This document shows, in pieces, positions 35,856 through 48,895 of a stretch of 64,000 nt of DNA. The notes beneath the pieces were generated by a model that was not told the origin of the DNA, searched no databases, and saw nothing but the letters and a program-made list of their open reading frames with translations. Where the stretch lies: the NCBI GenBank assembly GCA_033063855.1, contig CP093831.1, forward strand, positions 12,090,001 through 12,154,000, given 5' to 3'. How positions within the stretch are numbered: the first letter of the stretch is position 1; every line of letters begins with the position of its first letter. The position numbers and the translations under genes are program-made. This DNA is from Smittia aterrima. Its lineage: Eukaryota > Arthropoda > Insecta > Diptera > Chironomidae.

Positions 35856-38800
35856 TTATTTCTTCTCGACCCATTGCGGTTCTCGTTCCAGAGAATTGAT
35901 TTCAGCGCACAATTGATGGTATGCCCGCTCCGTGTCATTGTTGATGATTATCATGTCGAACAAATGGCCCCACTTCGCTTCCATATCGCGGGCTGTTGCG
36001 ATGATCTCTTTCAGTTCATCCTCCTGTGAAGATAAATTGCGTTTCTAAATTAGGAAAGAACGAGAGAGAGTTGATTAGTCGTTCTTACCTTATAAGGCTC
36101 TCCTGCTCTGATTCTTTTCTGTCGGAGTTTTTCTAAACTTGGCGGAGCGACCAGCACAGTATATGGCTTTAGATCTGATTGACGCAAGAGTTTTAAGCTT
36201 TGGGGATGGAGATTGAGAACACAAATCTTTCCGCTCGCGACGACAGCTCGAATCGCTTCAAGTGACGTTCCTGAAATGAAAACTCGTTCAGTTGATGTTC
36301 GAAGAGAAATAGTTTTCACCTCTTACCGTAATAAGCCTTTTCGTATTCGCCATGCTCAACAAATTTACGTCCTAGAATATCCGATTCGAATTGCTGTCGA
36401 GAGATGAAATGGTAATCTTGACCTGGCACTTCGCCTTCTCGTCGTGGTCTCGAAGTATCTGAAATTGCAATCAATAATTTCGTTTCTTGGCTCGCTTACA
36501 AATCAATTTCTTACGTGGAATTGCTGCAGCAAATCGATCTGAGTCAGACATCAGTCGTTGACGAAGCTCGTGTCGACCAATGTTCGGTGGACCGATAAGA
36601 ACGATAGGTCGTTTGTGAGACGCTCGTGGATAATAAAGCGTGACTTCCTCATACGTTAATATTTCGGGCTCAGGCTCGTCTTGAGTTGTTGTCGCGTAAA
36701 GCGGGTAACCATGCTCGTTCGTGCTGAGCTTCTTCTTTTTCCGACGACCTTTCTTGTTGCACAGGAGTGTTGAAGTAGCACTTTTGCTTTCGCGTTTATT
36801 AGCTCGACCCAGTTCGCCAGCGACTGTGAGCTTAATCGTTTCGCGTTGATGCTGGAATGACTGACTTGGTATCAAACCTGCAAGTGTCTGGTCTTCCTCG
36901 CCTTCACGATAAGCTTGCCACCAATTCGGATCTTCTCTTGAGATGACGTGAAGAACGTCGCCTTTAGAGAAGCTAATGCCAAGCTCTCGACAAGGAATGT
37001 ACATGTCTTCTTCAGGATCGTAGTCGAAGTGTGCTCGTACGTGAAGCACTGGTGGGTCTCTTCCTCCGCCCAACGATGGAGCTCGATTTGTAGGCACAAC
37101 CAGAAACGTTAGAGTGCCTGACATTCCCGCAAGAATAGAGCAAACGTCGTTGACCGATTTTGATCTCATTTCGATTCCGTTCACTTCTAGAATCTCATCG
37201 CCTTCGTGAAGCAAACCCGATTTCTCAGCTGCTCCACCTCGAACGACTCTTCCTATCACTACGGCATCGCCCTCGTTACGAATCGTGGCGCCTAAAGGCT
37301 CCGACGACTTTTCTATCTGAATAATTTTAATGTGATCTTGACTACCGTCTCTTAATACGCCTCCGAAAGGAGCAGTTATCGGTTCAGGTTTCTAAAAAAT
37401 CAAATCATTAGAACTCGAGACAAATTAAGAGACTTTAAGTGGACACACCTTTTTAATATCTTCGCTTGAGCTGCTGTATCCTCTGCTTTCGACATGATGC
37501 AAATTGTTCAAAGGAGTTGAGAAGGATTGATGAAGTGGAATCTTTGCTGGCATTGTATTCGTGTTTGAAGGCGAGCAGTACACGCGATCTGTCAGTGAAG
37601 CGATGCTATCATGCGCTTGCAGTAGTCCCTCCATTTCATAAGATGTCAAGAGGTCACAAAGCTCAACCGCGAGAGAAGAGTTTGATTCCGACAATGCTTC
37701 GACGCACTGCAAGGAAAAAGGAAATTGTTAGATCATTAAAAATTGATTCGTTTAGAGTGGGAACTTACATCTTTAGTTAGCTTTTGAGCATTGTAGGAAA
37801 TGGGGTTGTGAACTCTCGGGTAGCGTCGTTGAAGCAAATGAACTCTCGTGTCCAATGCTTTGGCGACCACTGACTTTAGAAGCAAATTTTGAGCAATATT
37901 CAATCGACTAGCGAGCGCATGCATTCCATGTTTCTTAAAGTTCAGTTGAAGTCTTTGCATCGTCGCGACCATCTCGTCGTAGTCTGAAAGATATTTAAAA
38001 TTAAGCATCAATTACTTCTTCATATAAAAATCGAACTCACCGGTTAAATTCAATTTGTTAACATCGTCATCCTCCAGGTAAGCTTCATTATCAAATCCAA
38101 TCGGCGGAGCAATGTGATCTGCTTTGAGTTGCTGTAATTTATTCGATCCACGTACACTATTGCGCAGAAACTCGTTCGTCGCTGCAATTCTCTCTTCCTT
38201 CTCTCGTCTAAGTCGCAATTGATCGTGATATTTCTTCATACTCGCCAGTTGATCTGAGTTTGGTTCAAGAATTTGTCCAATCGGATTTGGCAATTGTGGC
38301 GCTACACGATCACTGTCCATTCGAGGCGGTGGAACAGGTCGCATATCATTGTTGAAAATGGGCTTTGGATGGATCGCCGGAGGCGTTTGATTGTTGTTCA
38401 TCGTTCTCGGCGGAGGATAACGTGGTTGAGTTTTGTTATGAGCAATAAACGATTCCGGCACATCAACCGCCATCTCACGATGTTGTCCGTTTTCTATTGA
38501 ATGCATGTCTGCTGTGTGATTCAAGAAATGTCCCGATGAGATCTCTACCAATGAATCATCACCCAACACAAGAATGCTTGAGCGAGACGGTCGTCGTACG
38601 CTAAAATCGAAAAGTTAGTGTTAATTAATTCAGGAATGTTGTGACACTCACCGATTCTCTATTAAATCGCCAAGTAGAACTTCAGTTCCTCCCCTTGATA
38701 TGCTATTGCCGTCAAAATTATCCTCTTGAGCTGCGTCAGCTTCTAACGAAAACTGTGAAAAACAATAGAAAACGTTAGTCGTCTCTCTCAAACTCTCCAT

Positions 38801-41800
38801 CATTTCCATTGAACGATGAAAACAGTTTTCACTCCATTCTTTATCATTCAACAGAGAGTGATGGGCGTAAATCATCATCGTGAGTTCTCATCACCTCATT
38901 AGTGCGAATATTTGAATAGTAACTAGTGCAACCGTCGATCGGATCAAAGTCTAAGTTATTTGGCAATTGGACACCGGTGGCATTCTTGAGCACATTAATG
39001 TTATTGTGAAAGTTAATGTTATTATTTGCTACTTTGCTACCACTATTTTTGATTAAATCACTACTAGGATCATATAATGGTATTGCTGTTAGTGTTGCTG
39101 GCACTTGCGCCGCCTGTTTGTTTTGAAGCTGAGTGAGCTGCTGTTGTTGCTGTTGAATCAAGGGATTAGCGATGAAGTTAATGTTATTCTGAACCGTCTT
39201 ATTGTCAAACGTGCTGGAGGTGATTGGTTTGCGAATGATCGAAGTGGTTAGTAGTTGATTACTCGTGCTATTAGTTTGATGCAGCTCAGGATGTTGATTA
39301 TTACCGAACGAATCGACGCCTGGTGGATTGCTGATGCTTTTAACAGTTGTAGGCTTCACCACTTGTGGATTTGATATTTTTGCTGTTGATATTGCTGCAC
39401 TTGTCACTATTGTACTACTGTTGCTTGATAGTGACGTTACGTAGATTGGCGATGCTTCGCTCAGAAAACTGTAGTCTTGGGTTGTCGTCGCTCCCTTTGG
39501 ATTCTGTTGATTCAACTAAAATTGTAAAATGATGAGAATTGTTAGATTATTTCCCACCAAATTAATTGCGAGATCATTAGAAAACAGCGACGAGTCTCTC
39601 GCAATGATTAACATAAAAATTTAGGTGTGTCGTCCGCAGTTCTTCTCACTCTATCACATGCGGGCCACCAACGGTTTCCGATTAAACGAAAACAAAATTT
39701 AATTGTTTACAGTGAATAATAAAAAAAACAAATTTACCTTTATTGAGAGTTGCGTTATGTCGACTGGCGTGATTCGTTTGAGGGCAGACAAGCGTTGCAA
39801 ACGTTCTCGAGCTTGCTGTTCGACAGCGATGACAAATGCATCCTGCACAGTGTTACAGAGTTCACCAGCTACAAAAAGCACAAAGAGTCTCCGGTTTAGT
39901 TGAAGTCATACAATCTATTCGAGTCTTCCTCGTTCCCTCGATTATCATTTAATTGGCACACATATCTCAACCACCAACACAACCACTCAAATAAATCTCA
40001 ATGATGCACACGCAACGAATTGCCAGTTAGTTATTCGAAAGTGCCTTGTTGAGCTTATCAAAACATTACACAAACGCACTAAACCGCTCGTTGAATGAGC
40101 GACCAAGAGAAGGCTCCGCGAGAACGAAAAATCAATGGACAATTCACAGTTAAACAAAACAAGAAACGATTGTGTATGCGATATTGAATATCGCGATGTG
40201 TTTCAACGTCTTCTTCTTTCCGATTGTTCCGCTCGAAGATTTTCTCAAGAATTTAGCCCTGAACCTCTACAAGTTGCCATTGAAGTCTCATTTAGAATTT
40301 ATAATTAGTCAGCAAACACTTAAAGCTCAGAATATTTTTTCAGGAATTCTCACTTGGGTGGGAGTTGTCTGGTCACTTGAGTTCTTCTAATGATTTTTTG
40401 AATTCGCGGTTCAATTCTGTGGTCGCTCGATAGCAATCAGCGGAAAACAACAATTAAATTAACTCATCCATTACGCGATTGAAGCAAAATTTCTGATTTT
40501 TAAAGTCATTTCGATGAATCACGAAAGTAACACACTAAAGCGAAATTTCTCATTCTTCTTCTTCTCTCTTACATGTGAACTCACTTTCTTATAAATTCTT
40601 TAGATTCTCCTTATCTTAAGCTCGCCCCGACTCGGAATTTCTGCGATTCTTTGATCACGAATGCTTTTAGAAAGTTCATTTACATAAATTTCGTTGAATT
40701 TCACCGAAAAAACCTGAGCTCGAAAGGCTCTTTTCACCTCCGATCACTTAATTAAATTTACTTCAACTGCGAACACGACAAACGGCGGTGTGCGAGTGTT
40801 GAGCGAGAGGCGCAAAGAATAACGTAGAAACGATGACGAAAACAAAACCTAAACACTTGTGTTATTGTGGATATCTGTGATATTTGTTCGCGGCAGTTAA
40901 TACAAACGTAGACACATCCACATTACAATTACACACAAATCAGTCGCACTAAGGGATCAGGTAGAGATTGAAGGAAAGCAGGAAACAAGTGACTGATGCA
41001 GGTACGTGATTATTTGTTTAAGGACTTCATTCAACTGGAAATGAAGCGCACACAATGAAGAAATATTTTTCATGTTTCAATGCTAAGGCAACCTGTATCA
41101 ACACAAATATTTCGCCAAGTTCTCCGGTAAATATTCAACAGTTCGCCTTTGAAAAACAGTTTCTCGTTAAAAATTCAATCGAAACTCACCAAGTTTTGAG
41201 TCGCTTCGCCGTTTGACTCGCAGCTTTATCATGCACGATTGAATGCACTAAAAGAGAGAGAGAGAGAAAATGTTTTGCTTTTGACATTGTCAGTTTGCGA
41301 CAGGCGAATGCCTTACCTCATGAATATGTTTGATGACGAGGGCTCGAGGAACATCATCCAACTTCCGTTCGTTGACATCAAGTATCTCATCTGCCACCTC
41401 CAAACCATCCCGATCGGCAGGGCTGCCGTACAACTTTATCTTTCCATCACGACCCTCAACCAGAATGATGACATATCCCTCCAACTCAACGACTTGCTGT
41501 AAATATGAGAGCATTTAACGATTTAAATTATTAATTTTTTGCTTATTCATTCATGCGAAGCGACAGAAGCAGACGATGCAGATGAAAGAGGCTCGCTTGC
41601 GATTGATGCTCTTACACTTTATTATTAATTCATTAAAAATTACACGAGAAGTGTAAAGAAGAAGAAAATTTCTTTATTGTTCTAGTTTTCCTCTCGGAAG
41701 AGTTTTTCGTTTTCCTGATTGTCGTTCATCATTCGCCTTCACCTCGATGTTCAGTTCATCGCAGACAGAAATAAATGAATCGTGGCCAACATTTACGTTT

Positions 41801-41969
41801 TTCTCTTTCTAAGGGAAACTTTGCTTGCAAAACTGAAGATGCGAGGAGAGAAAAGGATTTTGGAAAATCTCTTCTTCGCGTGAAATTTTCTAAAGTTCTT
41901 TAAAGAAATCAATTGAATTCAGCTCACCTTCGATGAGTTCTGAGGTGTTAATGCTGGCTTGTTGTTCAT
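35856..41969 (-). CDS. sdt: Stardust (PALS1/MPP5), Crumbs-complex MAGUK scaffold
   Basis: Scaffold at the apical junction of epithelia and photoreceptors, binding the Crumbs tail, Par-6 and Patj. Thirteen minus-strand exons: 41928-41969, 41317-41496, 41190-41247, 39738-39868, 38895-39515, 38652-38752, 38041-38600, 37769-37983, 37449-37706, 36515-37391, 36327-36458, 36089-36270, 35856-36023, joined in phase to 1174 residues. In order: an N-terminal PDZ-like segment (GKIKLYGSPADRDGLEVADE), an Asn/Gln-rich exon, the PALS1-type N-terminal motifs REMAVDVPES and GFDNEAYLEDDD, two L27 domains, the PDZ domain (EPLGATIRNEGDAVVIGRVV), SH3 (AHFDYDPEED, SREDPNWWQAYREGEED), a basic hook, and a guanylate-kinase-like domain (RPIVLIGPPNIGRHELRQRL) lacking catalytic kinase residues, as in all MAGUKs. 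The ATG in the first exon starts MNNKPALTPQ. Confidence 0.95.
39869..41189 (-). other. Stardust intron 3
   Basis: 1.3 kb intron between the third and fourth coding exons. No supported coding exon inside. A GC-richer patch around 40780-40830 could be an alternative promoter, as stardust genes often have several, but there is no firm motif. Confidence 0.4.
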
Positions 41970-42808
41970 CTTCGTGACTTCGATTCTTCAATCTCCTTTT
42001 GAAATGTTGAAGATTCGCCTTCTCAACTTATTTTTCTCACTTTTTTTACATCACCAAACCCCAAACTTTTTCTTCATGATGATCGGAATTATTTTGATAG
42101 AAACAGCGACGATTTAAAGTTTCTGTTTCATGAGCTTTGAAACTTGCAGTCTTGAGACAGAAGAAAACTCATTTTCATTCACTTTGTGCGCTTGGTTACT
42201 GAAGAAAATCCTGATAAAACTAAATTTTCTTGCAAACTTTCCAGTTCCGTACGAACGATTGGAAAATTCTAATACAAACTTCCGCTGTGCTAATAATTTT
42301 AAATTTGTCAATGACACAATGCTTAACTTAAACTTTAACTGTTCAAATCAACTACAATTGCAGGCTTTTACTCCCAAAAACTTATTTTATTCAAAGCAGC
42401 GGATCCTTAAAACTTGAAAAAGGATTTTCTCATTTCTGCGCACGAGCGAAAATTCTGCAAACGCAGGGCAGAATTTAAAAGACAACACGGCGAGATGAAA
42501 ATGAGGAAAACATCTTCTCAAAACAAGTTGCTGAGTTTTCTTCAGGAAAAACTATTTTCTTTTATTATTTTGGAAATTCTTTGAGAACTCATAGAATTAA
42601 ACATTAGATTTGAAAAGAATGTAATAAAATTAATTTAATTCTCTTATTTTACGCAGTTTAAAAGTTTAACTGGTCTATAGCAGTTTCAACTGATTTTTCG
42701 TCTTTGAACCTTCCGAGCAACAAAATTCGTTCAGTGGAGATAAACAAAACAAAACTTCTAGCAAAAGAGAAAATCTTATTTCAAAATAGTTTTAAAAGAA
42801 GGATTAAG
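41970..42808. promoter_or_regulatory. Divergent promoter interval of stardust and TRAPPC10
   Basis: 840 bases between two start codons facing away from each other. Both 5' UTRs and promoters should lie here unless stardust has more distal leaders. I see no clear TATA, DRE or E2F element. Confidence 0.45.
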
Positions 42809-45800
42809 ATGAATCTGAAGCCGATTGTCACTTGTAAGAGTTGCTAAGACTTCACTATCTTGGTTCAAATATCATAATCACAATTTCTCTTCCACAGACT
42901 CTGGAGATTCTCCACTTTTCAAATCAATGGAAAACAGAATAGAACAAGCGATTCCGACTGACACAATTGAATGGAAGAGATCTTACGGAAGAATAACTGT
43001 GAAGAATATAAAGTTAGAGTGCAGTTTCAAGACATTCGAAAGTTGCAAGACTCAAATTGAAAGCTACAATTCCCAAAACTTTTCCATTCTCGACCCAGTT
43101 CTCCATATTTTCTGTGCAGAATGCAATGTAAGTTTGTTCCTACCATTAATCAACTTATCTTATGTTAATTCACATTTCAGGATAGTGAAACATACAAAGC
43201 AAGCCTAAAGGATGAAATTGACTCTTGGCTGAAGCAACTGGCTTCACTTGGAATTACTGACTGGATGATTCTTATCGTAGAAACAATTGACATCAAGAAA
43301 ACAAAGAATATCCTTCCGCGACAATCAGTGCTCGACAAGATTAGAATTGACTTTGCTGCGAAGAATGCTGATCGGTGTATTTCGATATTGAATCCTCTGA
43401 AGTTCGAGAACAAAGCCACAGAATCATTCCGGTCGATGGTACAACGGATTCGACATCTCATTCTTTCCGGCTATAACAAAAATATTATTAAATTCGAAGA
43501 AATCATCAGATCAAAACGCGAGGAACGAAATAAGGAAGACTGGGACTTTTGTAGCTATTTCTTGCTTCAAGAGCAACTCGCTTTCGTTCTCGAAATGCTG
43601 AGTCTTCATTCTGATGCGCTTGTGCAGTATGATGAGCTTGATGCGATGTTCAACTTATTCATCATGAACACAATGTACGGAGAGAAACCGAAATGGATGA
43701 AAACCTTTGAGAAACCTATAAACAATCTTCGTGGAATCACAATGTGCAAGAAAGATATGACGGAAGCTCGTCAGAAGATCGTTGATGAGACAGTTACACT
43801 CATCGAGTTCAGAAATTATCTATTTCAACGTCAGTGTCTTCTTCTCAACGCACTTGGTTATCAATTCGAAATTGCACAAAGACTCTTTCCATTTTTGTTT
43901 TCAACTTTGAAGGAAATTGAAGCACTGAGGCTAGAAACGTACAACGGATCGCTCTCTTGTTGGGAATTTGTTAACTGCCTGGAGGTATTGAATCTTTGTG
44001 ACTGCGTTAGTGGAACTGAAAGTATTATCAAATGTTCTCAATACACAGCATCGATCTGGAATCTCGCTAAAGACAAACTTTATGATCTGGGAAAGTTATG
44101 TGGTCTTCTTCCGAACTTCACTCCTACATCCGAACAACTTCACATCGTTGTTCAACTATCATCAGCTATCGGTGACAATCCCGAGCGAGACGAGAAAGAA
44201 ATCCGAGAACTCGAAATTAAAAGATCGCATTCGCCAATCAGGAGAATTCCTAAACCAGGCTGTGAGAAGTTAAGAGAAGCTTTAGGATCAAATGATGGAT
44301 TCAAGAAACTTTACTTGGAGCTCAGCGAATTGGCTATCAGCACATACAAACATGTTTCAAGATTAAGATCTGCAAGACTCGTTGGGCTAGATTTAGGAAA
44401 TTTCTATTGCGCACTCAATGAGCCTCAAAAAGCGATCGTGTTCTTCACAGATTTACTGAGAGAACTGAAGTCTGAGAAATGGAGCTCATTAGCGAGTCAA
44501 ACACTACTTGAGCTAGCAAACTGCTACAAGAAGATGGACGATTCTTTATGTTATACAAAAGTCTGTGCGGCTATTTCTTGCTGCCCTGATTTGGAAACAT
44601 TAGTAAGAACATTCTACTTCGACGAGTTCTTGAAATCACTGAAGAATATTCAACCCATGCTGAATGTCTCAGAAAAAGGACAAAGCAACTACGTCAATCT
44701 CGAAGATCATTTCAAAATAATCGATGTTCACTTATTCAACACAAGTCCAGTTATTCAAGACAGCTTGTTAACTTTGGAGCTTAAAATAGATTGCAATTTC
44801 CCAAGAGAAATTATTTGCGAAATCGTTGCTATCAGCTTTGAGTTGGTTGGAAAGCAGCCAACTCAAGATATTGTTGCGCTCACAAATGAGTTTGATATGC
44901 TGCCGTTTACAATTCATCTCGATTACAAGCAAGACAATACTTTGAGTAGTGCTTCAGTCGTCTGCGAAAGCAAAGAGAAAGTACGTCGGACCAGCAGTGG
45001 AAAGAATGAAAGTTCACAAATATGTCGTTCGGATTTTACAAATGCTGCGATATTAGAGAAGGTTTTGATTCATCCAGGCGTGAATGTTCTCACTCTAACA
45101 ACTAAAGCAGCTCAGGTTGGAACTTGGAACCTAAAACAGATTTCAATTCAGTTTCAAAATCTCGATTTCCTTTCAAAATCGATTCCATTGAAACTGAAAA
45201 CATTTGAAATAACAACGAAACCGAGTTCAGCTTCTCTTCACTTCTCTAATCTCGTAGCTGGATTGGATCAGAAGATGAAGCTTATGATTTCTGGGGGATC
45301 TTTTCATTTCCCAAAAGAAACGTGTATAACACTGAAAGGCTCAAAAGGACTTGGATTAAAGACTAACGACAGTGGAGACTATCAAAGAACTGTAAGCATT
45401 CAACTCTCTAACTTCAAACTGTTTGAAGAACGCACCATTGAACTTCAAGCGCTTTGTGCTTTACCTTGTCGAAGAGATGAAACCCTAATCGATCAGAAAG
45501 TGATGTTGCAATGTCCTTGGACTGAGTCTGAGATTCAAATTCCCGTGAAGTTCCTTCCAATTCTCACAGCTTGTTGTCGACTTCATTCATCGGGATCTAA
45601 AAAGTTTCTTCAAGTCATCACAAAATCTCTCTATGACAAAGACTTGAAGCTAACGGATGCTGTAATGAAATGTGAAGCAGAAGGAGTTCTCATCACTGAC
45701 TTAAATCCAATATCACAAGGAAATCTGACGGTAGCGAAAAACATTTCTGTCTCTTATCTCTATGAGATTGAAGTGGAACCTTTGAAGACTCCGAATGAAC

Positions 45801-46300
45801 TTCCAGTTATCAGCGTTGAATTCAATTTGATGTACGCTGAAGCTAACAACCCAGATCTGATTCGTCGCTATATTTGTCCATTCGATGTAACTGACTATAA
45901 GACTCTCTTCGAAGTTAAAGTGAAAGTGGAACCATCGGAACTCTGCAGAGTTGGTTCTGTTTGTCATTTAAACTTGACGATTACAAAAGTTAGCGAACAA
46001 GTTCAACACAACGATTTAATGTATGAAGTTCTCTTTGATCAAAATATTTGGGCTGTCTATGGACGGTCAGCTGGTGTCATTTCTATGTCCGAAGTCAACG
46101 AATCAAACATCACTCTCGACGTTTTTCCACTCACCGCTGGCTTTCTTCCACTTCCAAACATTCGACTTTCAAAATACGTCGCAAATACAACGAAGAATGA
46201 GAACCCCAAACTGATTCCTTTTGCTCCTACGCAAGTCTACAATTCAACAAAGAGCTTACAAATTCATGTTTTGGCCAGCACTAACGTTGAGACGCAATGA
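42809..46300 (+). CDS. TRAPPC10: TRAPPC10 (Trs130), TRAPP II tethering complex subunit
   Basis: Subunit of the TRAPP II complex, which acts at the Golgi as a vesicle tether and Rab1/Rab11 exchange factor. Exons 42809-42833, 42898-43127 and 43181-46300 give 1124 residues, close to the fly and human lengths. Diagnostic stretches along the protein match human TRAPPC10 in order: EWKRSYGRITVKNIKLECSF, TKNILPRQSVLDKIRIDF, WDFCSYFLLQEQLAFVLEML, DALVQYDELDAMF, FRNYLFQRQCLLL, then the C-terminal beta-rich region with NIWAVYGRSAGVISM and FPLTAGFLPLPNIRLSKY. Nearly all coding sequence is in one 3.1 kb exon. The start exon codes for only eight residues before the intron, and its ATG is the only one that fits. 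AATAAA at 46419-46424. Convergent with slipper. Confidence 0.94.
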
Positions 46301-47189
46301 TTGTAAATGCAATAATCAAACGTACTAAAGATGCTTTAGAATTTTAAAATAATCAATCTCAATTTCTTTATTATATTTTCTGCGAATTCTCTTCGTCCAA
46401 TCTTAATCGTTAATCCAAAATAAATTTATAAGGAAAAGGTGACTAAATGTAGAGTCTTGTATTGTTACACAATTACTGGAATAAAAAAAAAGATATTTTA
46501 GACTAGAATCTCGTTAACTTCGTCTTGAGAAAATGAAGAGAAAATTGAGCACGAATTGTCGAGTATCTGATTGCAAATTGAAGTTTCAGCTTTTATTGCA
46601 CAAAACATTTGCTCGTGCTGTGTCTTTTGTCTATTCTCGAACAATTGAGAGTGTTTAATAAATTTTACAATTAGTATTATGAATTTTGTGTCCAAACTTT
46701 CATGCAAGGATATGAAAAACTCGTTTAATCGCAAATATTTGAAGCATAATATCGAAAATATTTAAGAAGCAATAGAGAAGCTCGAACTTACATATGCAAA
46801 GGCGAAATAATAAAATATTTAGGAGATTAGCGAGGAAATTGGAGAACTCCTAACTTCAAATCTGTTGCAGCCTTCTTTCTGACGTATGAAAATCGCTAAT
46901 CTAATGAAAATTGCTTACAATATTTAAGACCGCAGGTACAATTTTGACAAATCTTTTCCGTAAAAATATTTCAATCCCCAAACTTGCTTAAAGGAAAACT
47001 TAGAAATTTAAAATCACACCTTATCAAATTGTCTTTTCTCGTCATTCTCGAATGTTGTCAAACTCAATTCATGAAGAATTTTGTCAGCTTTTGGCTAATG
47101 GAGTGCGCAATCTTTAATGTCAATGAACGTAGCACCTAGCTTAAGATTAAAATGAAAGGTTTCGATGTGCACAGACCGTTTAATGGCAA
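46301..47189. other. Convergent interval between TRAPPC10 and slipper
   Basis: 890 bases of AT-rich 3' sequence. Contains the TRAPPC10 poly(A) signal near its start. No gene. Confidence 0.55.
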
Positions 47190-48895
47190 CTACGATTTCT
47201 CGCCTTCTTCCAACTCCATCGTTCGTCGTACCATCGCTCTCTGTAAATTTGCAACAGCAATTCGACTTGTTGGACTGAAAGCACTGTTGTCCGTTAGAAA
47301 GTTGTCGGGACTAAAGCGAACTCGATTCTGTGAAGATAACGCGCTGAGATACGAACTGTCATCACTAAAACTATCTTGCGGAGTTGAATGCGTTGGAGTG
47401 CAACCAGTGCTTCCAGTTAGCTTCGTCGTATTGTAAGTGTTAGACGTCGTTTCGACCACTTGATGACTTTCATTCTCAGTTGTGCAATGCTGAGTGGCTT
47501 TAGGCGATAAAGGGTTCGGATCAGGATTGAAAAACATCTCTCGACGCATCGAGTTCGTCATAGAATTCGTTCTACTATACTCTTGATTGTTGCAGGTCGT
47601 TTCAATATGCGATGTTTTCAGTGGCGTTGATGACTGAGGCGATGGTTTCTGATGATGATGCTGGAAGTGACTGATGTTCTCGTAGAGTTGCATTCGGTTT
47701 GGTATTTGATGAGTGTTGGATGTGTCGGGATGATTATTACAACTATATGGCACTGAGTGGAATTGCAATGGCGGCTCGCCAGTAACGTTAAAGTTATTGA
47801 AACGATAATCGAGCTCAGCATTCGTAATTTCGCCATAATCAATTTGCGCAGCTCGATTACTGTATTGCGATGAAGCATTGGAAAATGTCCGACGATGCTG
47901 GATGGTTCTCGTTCCCATCACTGGAGTTCTAATTGGTGTCTTAGGAGGTTCGACATAGTTTTGTCTTTCATAGTATTCGCCTTCGTACTGATTAAAATCT
48001 AGAAAACTGTCTGGTCCGGAATTAACAACAAATGCTGGCGCTTGAGAAAATGGATTGAGTTGGGAATGTTGTTGTGGGTTAGGAATGTAGAAATCTGTTG
48101 AAAGAATAAGACGAGGGTTAAGGTCAAAGTCAATTGATTTCAACAAACAACTCACCACCATAGCATGCAGCCTCGTATTGAGTTTGAGGTGACATGAATC
48201 TCATGTGTTCGCCTTCAGGAACGTAAAGGTATTCGTCAGTTGTCGGTAAATCACTTTCAAGAAACGATGATGATGTTCCAGCAGCTGCTTGATGGAACTT
48301 TGCTTTCTTGTTATCGCTAACTAAACTACTTAGAGACGAATCGATCGGGTCGGTCGTATAGGAAGTGTAATTCGATCCGAGTCCACTCGTCGTTGTCAAT
48401 GTTGTTGATTGTATATGATGACTAGGAGTTCTCGCATGTTGTTGGTATGCTGTAAGTTGGTTTAACGATGATCTGACGAAATACGAAGATTAATCACTGT
48501 CTTTAGAGGCTAAACGCAAAATTACCTTATTCTTTGCTTTGTTGGGCCATGATAAGTCTCAAGTCCGTAAAGTCGATTCAAGTGTGGATTTCCGACATTC
48601 AAAATATCTTTCTCGTGCATGTAAACTCCTTTGTAGAGCGGACTATTTTGCATTTTCATCTGATCGTTGTCGCTGCCTTGAACAAGAAGTCTTGGATGAT
48701 TGACTGGCTGCGGCATAAGATTCGATGCTCTCACATCGAAACCTGTCGCAAAGCTCGCGAGAAACGAAGCCATGTTGTACAAAACCATCTCGACGACTCC
48801 CATTCGCTTCCGTTCTTTCTCACCCAAAGGCTGAAAGCCACAAAGCTGCAAACTCGATCCGATATCACTTGCCATCCACTCATCAGAATCGGCAT
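47190..48895 (-). CDS. slpr: Downstream minus-strand exons, probably the long C-terminus of slipper
   Basis: Three exons, 48526-48895, 48156-48472 and 47190-48094, join in phase (2, 1) to about 530 residues ending EEGEKS. The first begins at an acceptor (CATTTAG|AT) and needs one base from an upstream exon. The last slipper exon has a possible donor at 49997/49996 (TGGA|GTGAAA) in exactly that phase, giving ..SRKAPW|NADSDEWMAS.. and a 1376-residue kinase. Content: a conserved-looking block GVVEMVLYNMASFLASFATG, then Ser/Thr/Asn/Gln-rich sequence with PPKTPIRTP, HRRTFSNASS and RVRFSPDNFL, plausible phosphorylation regions. The donor is weak at +5, so a separate gene starting MASDIGSSLQ at 48875 is the alternative. 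No catalytic domain. Confidence 0.6.

Noticed and set aside
47152..47436. Plus-strand frames opposite the slipper C-terminal exons, also 48534-48899.
   Set aside because: Mirror frames of genuine minus-strand exons.
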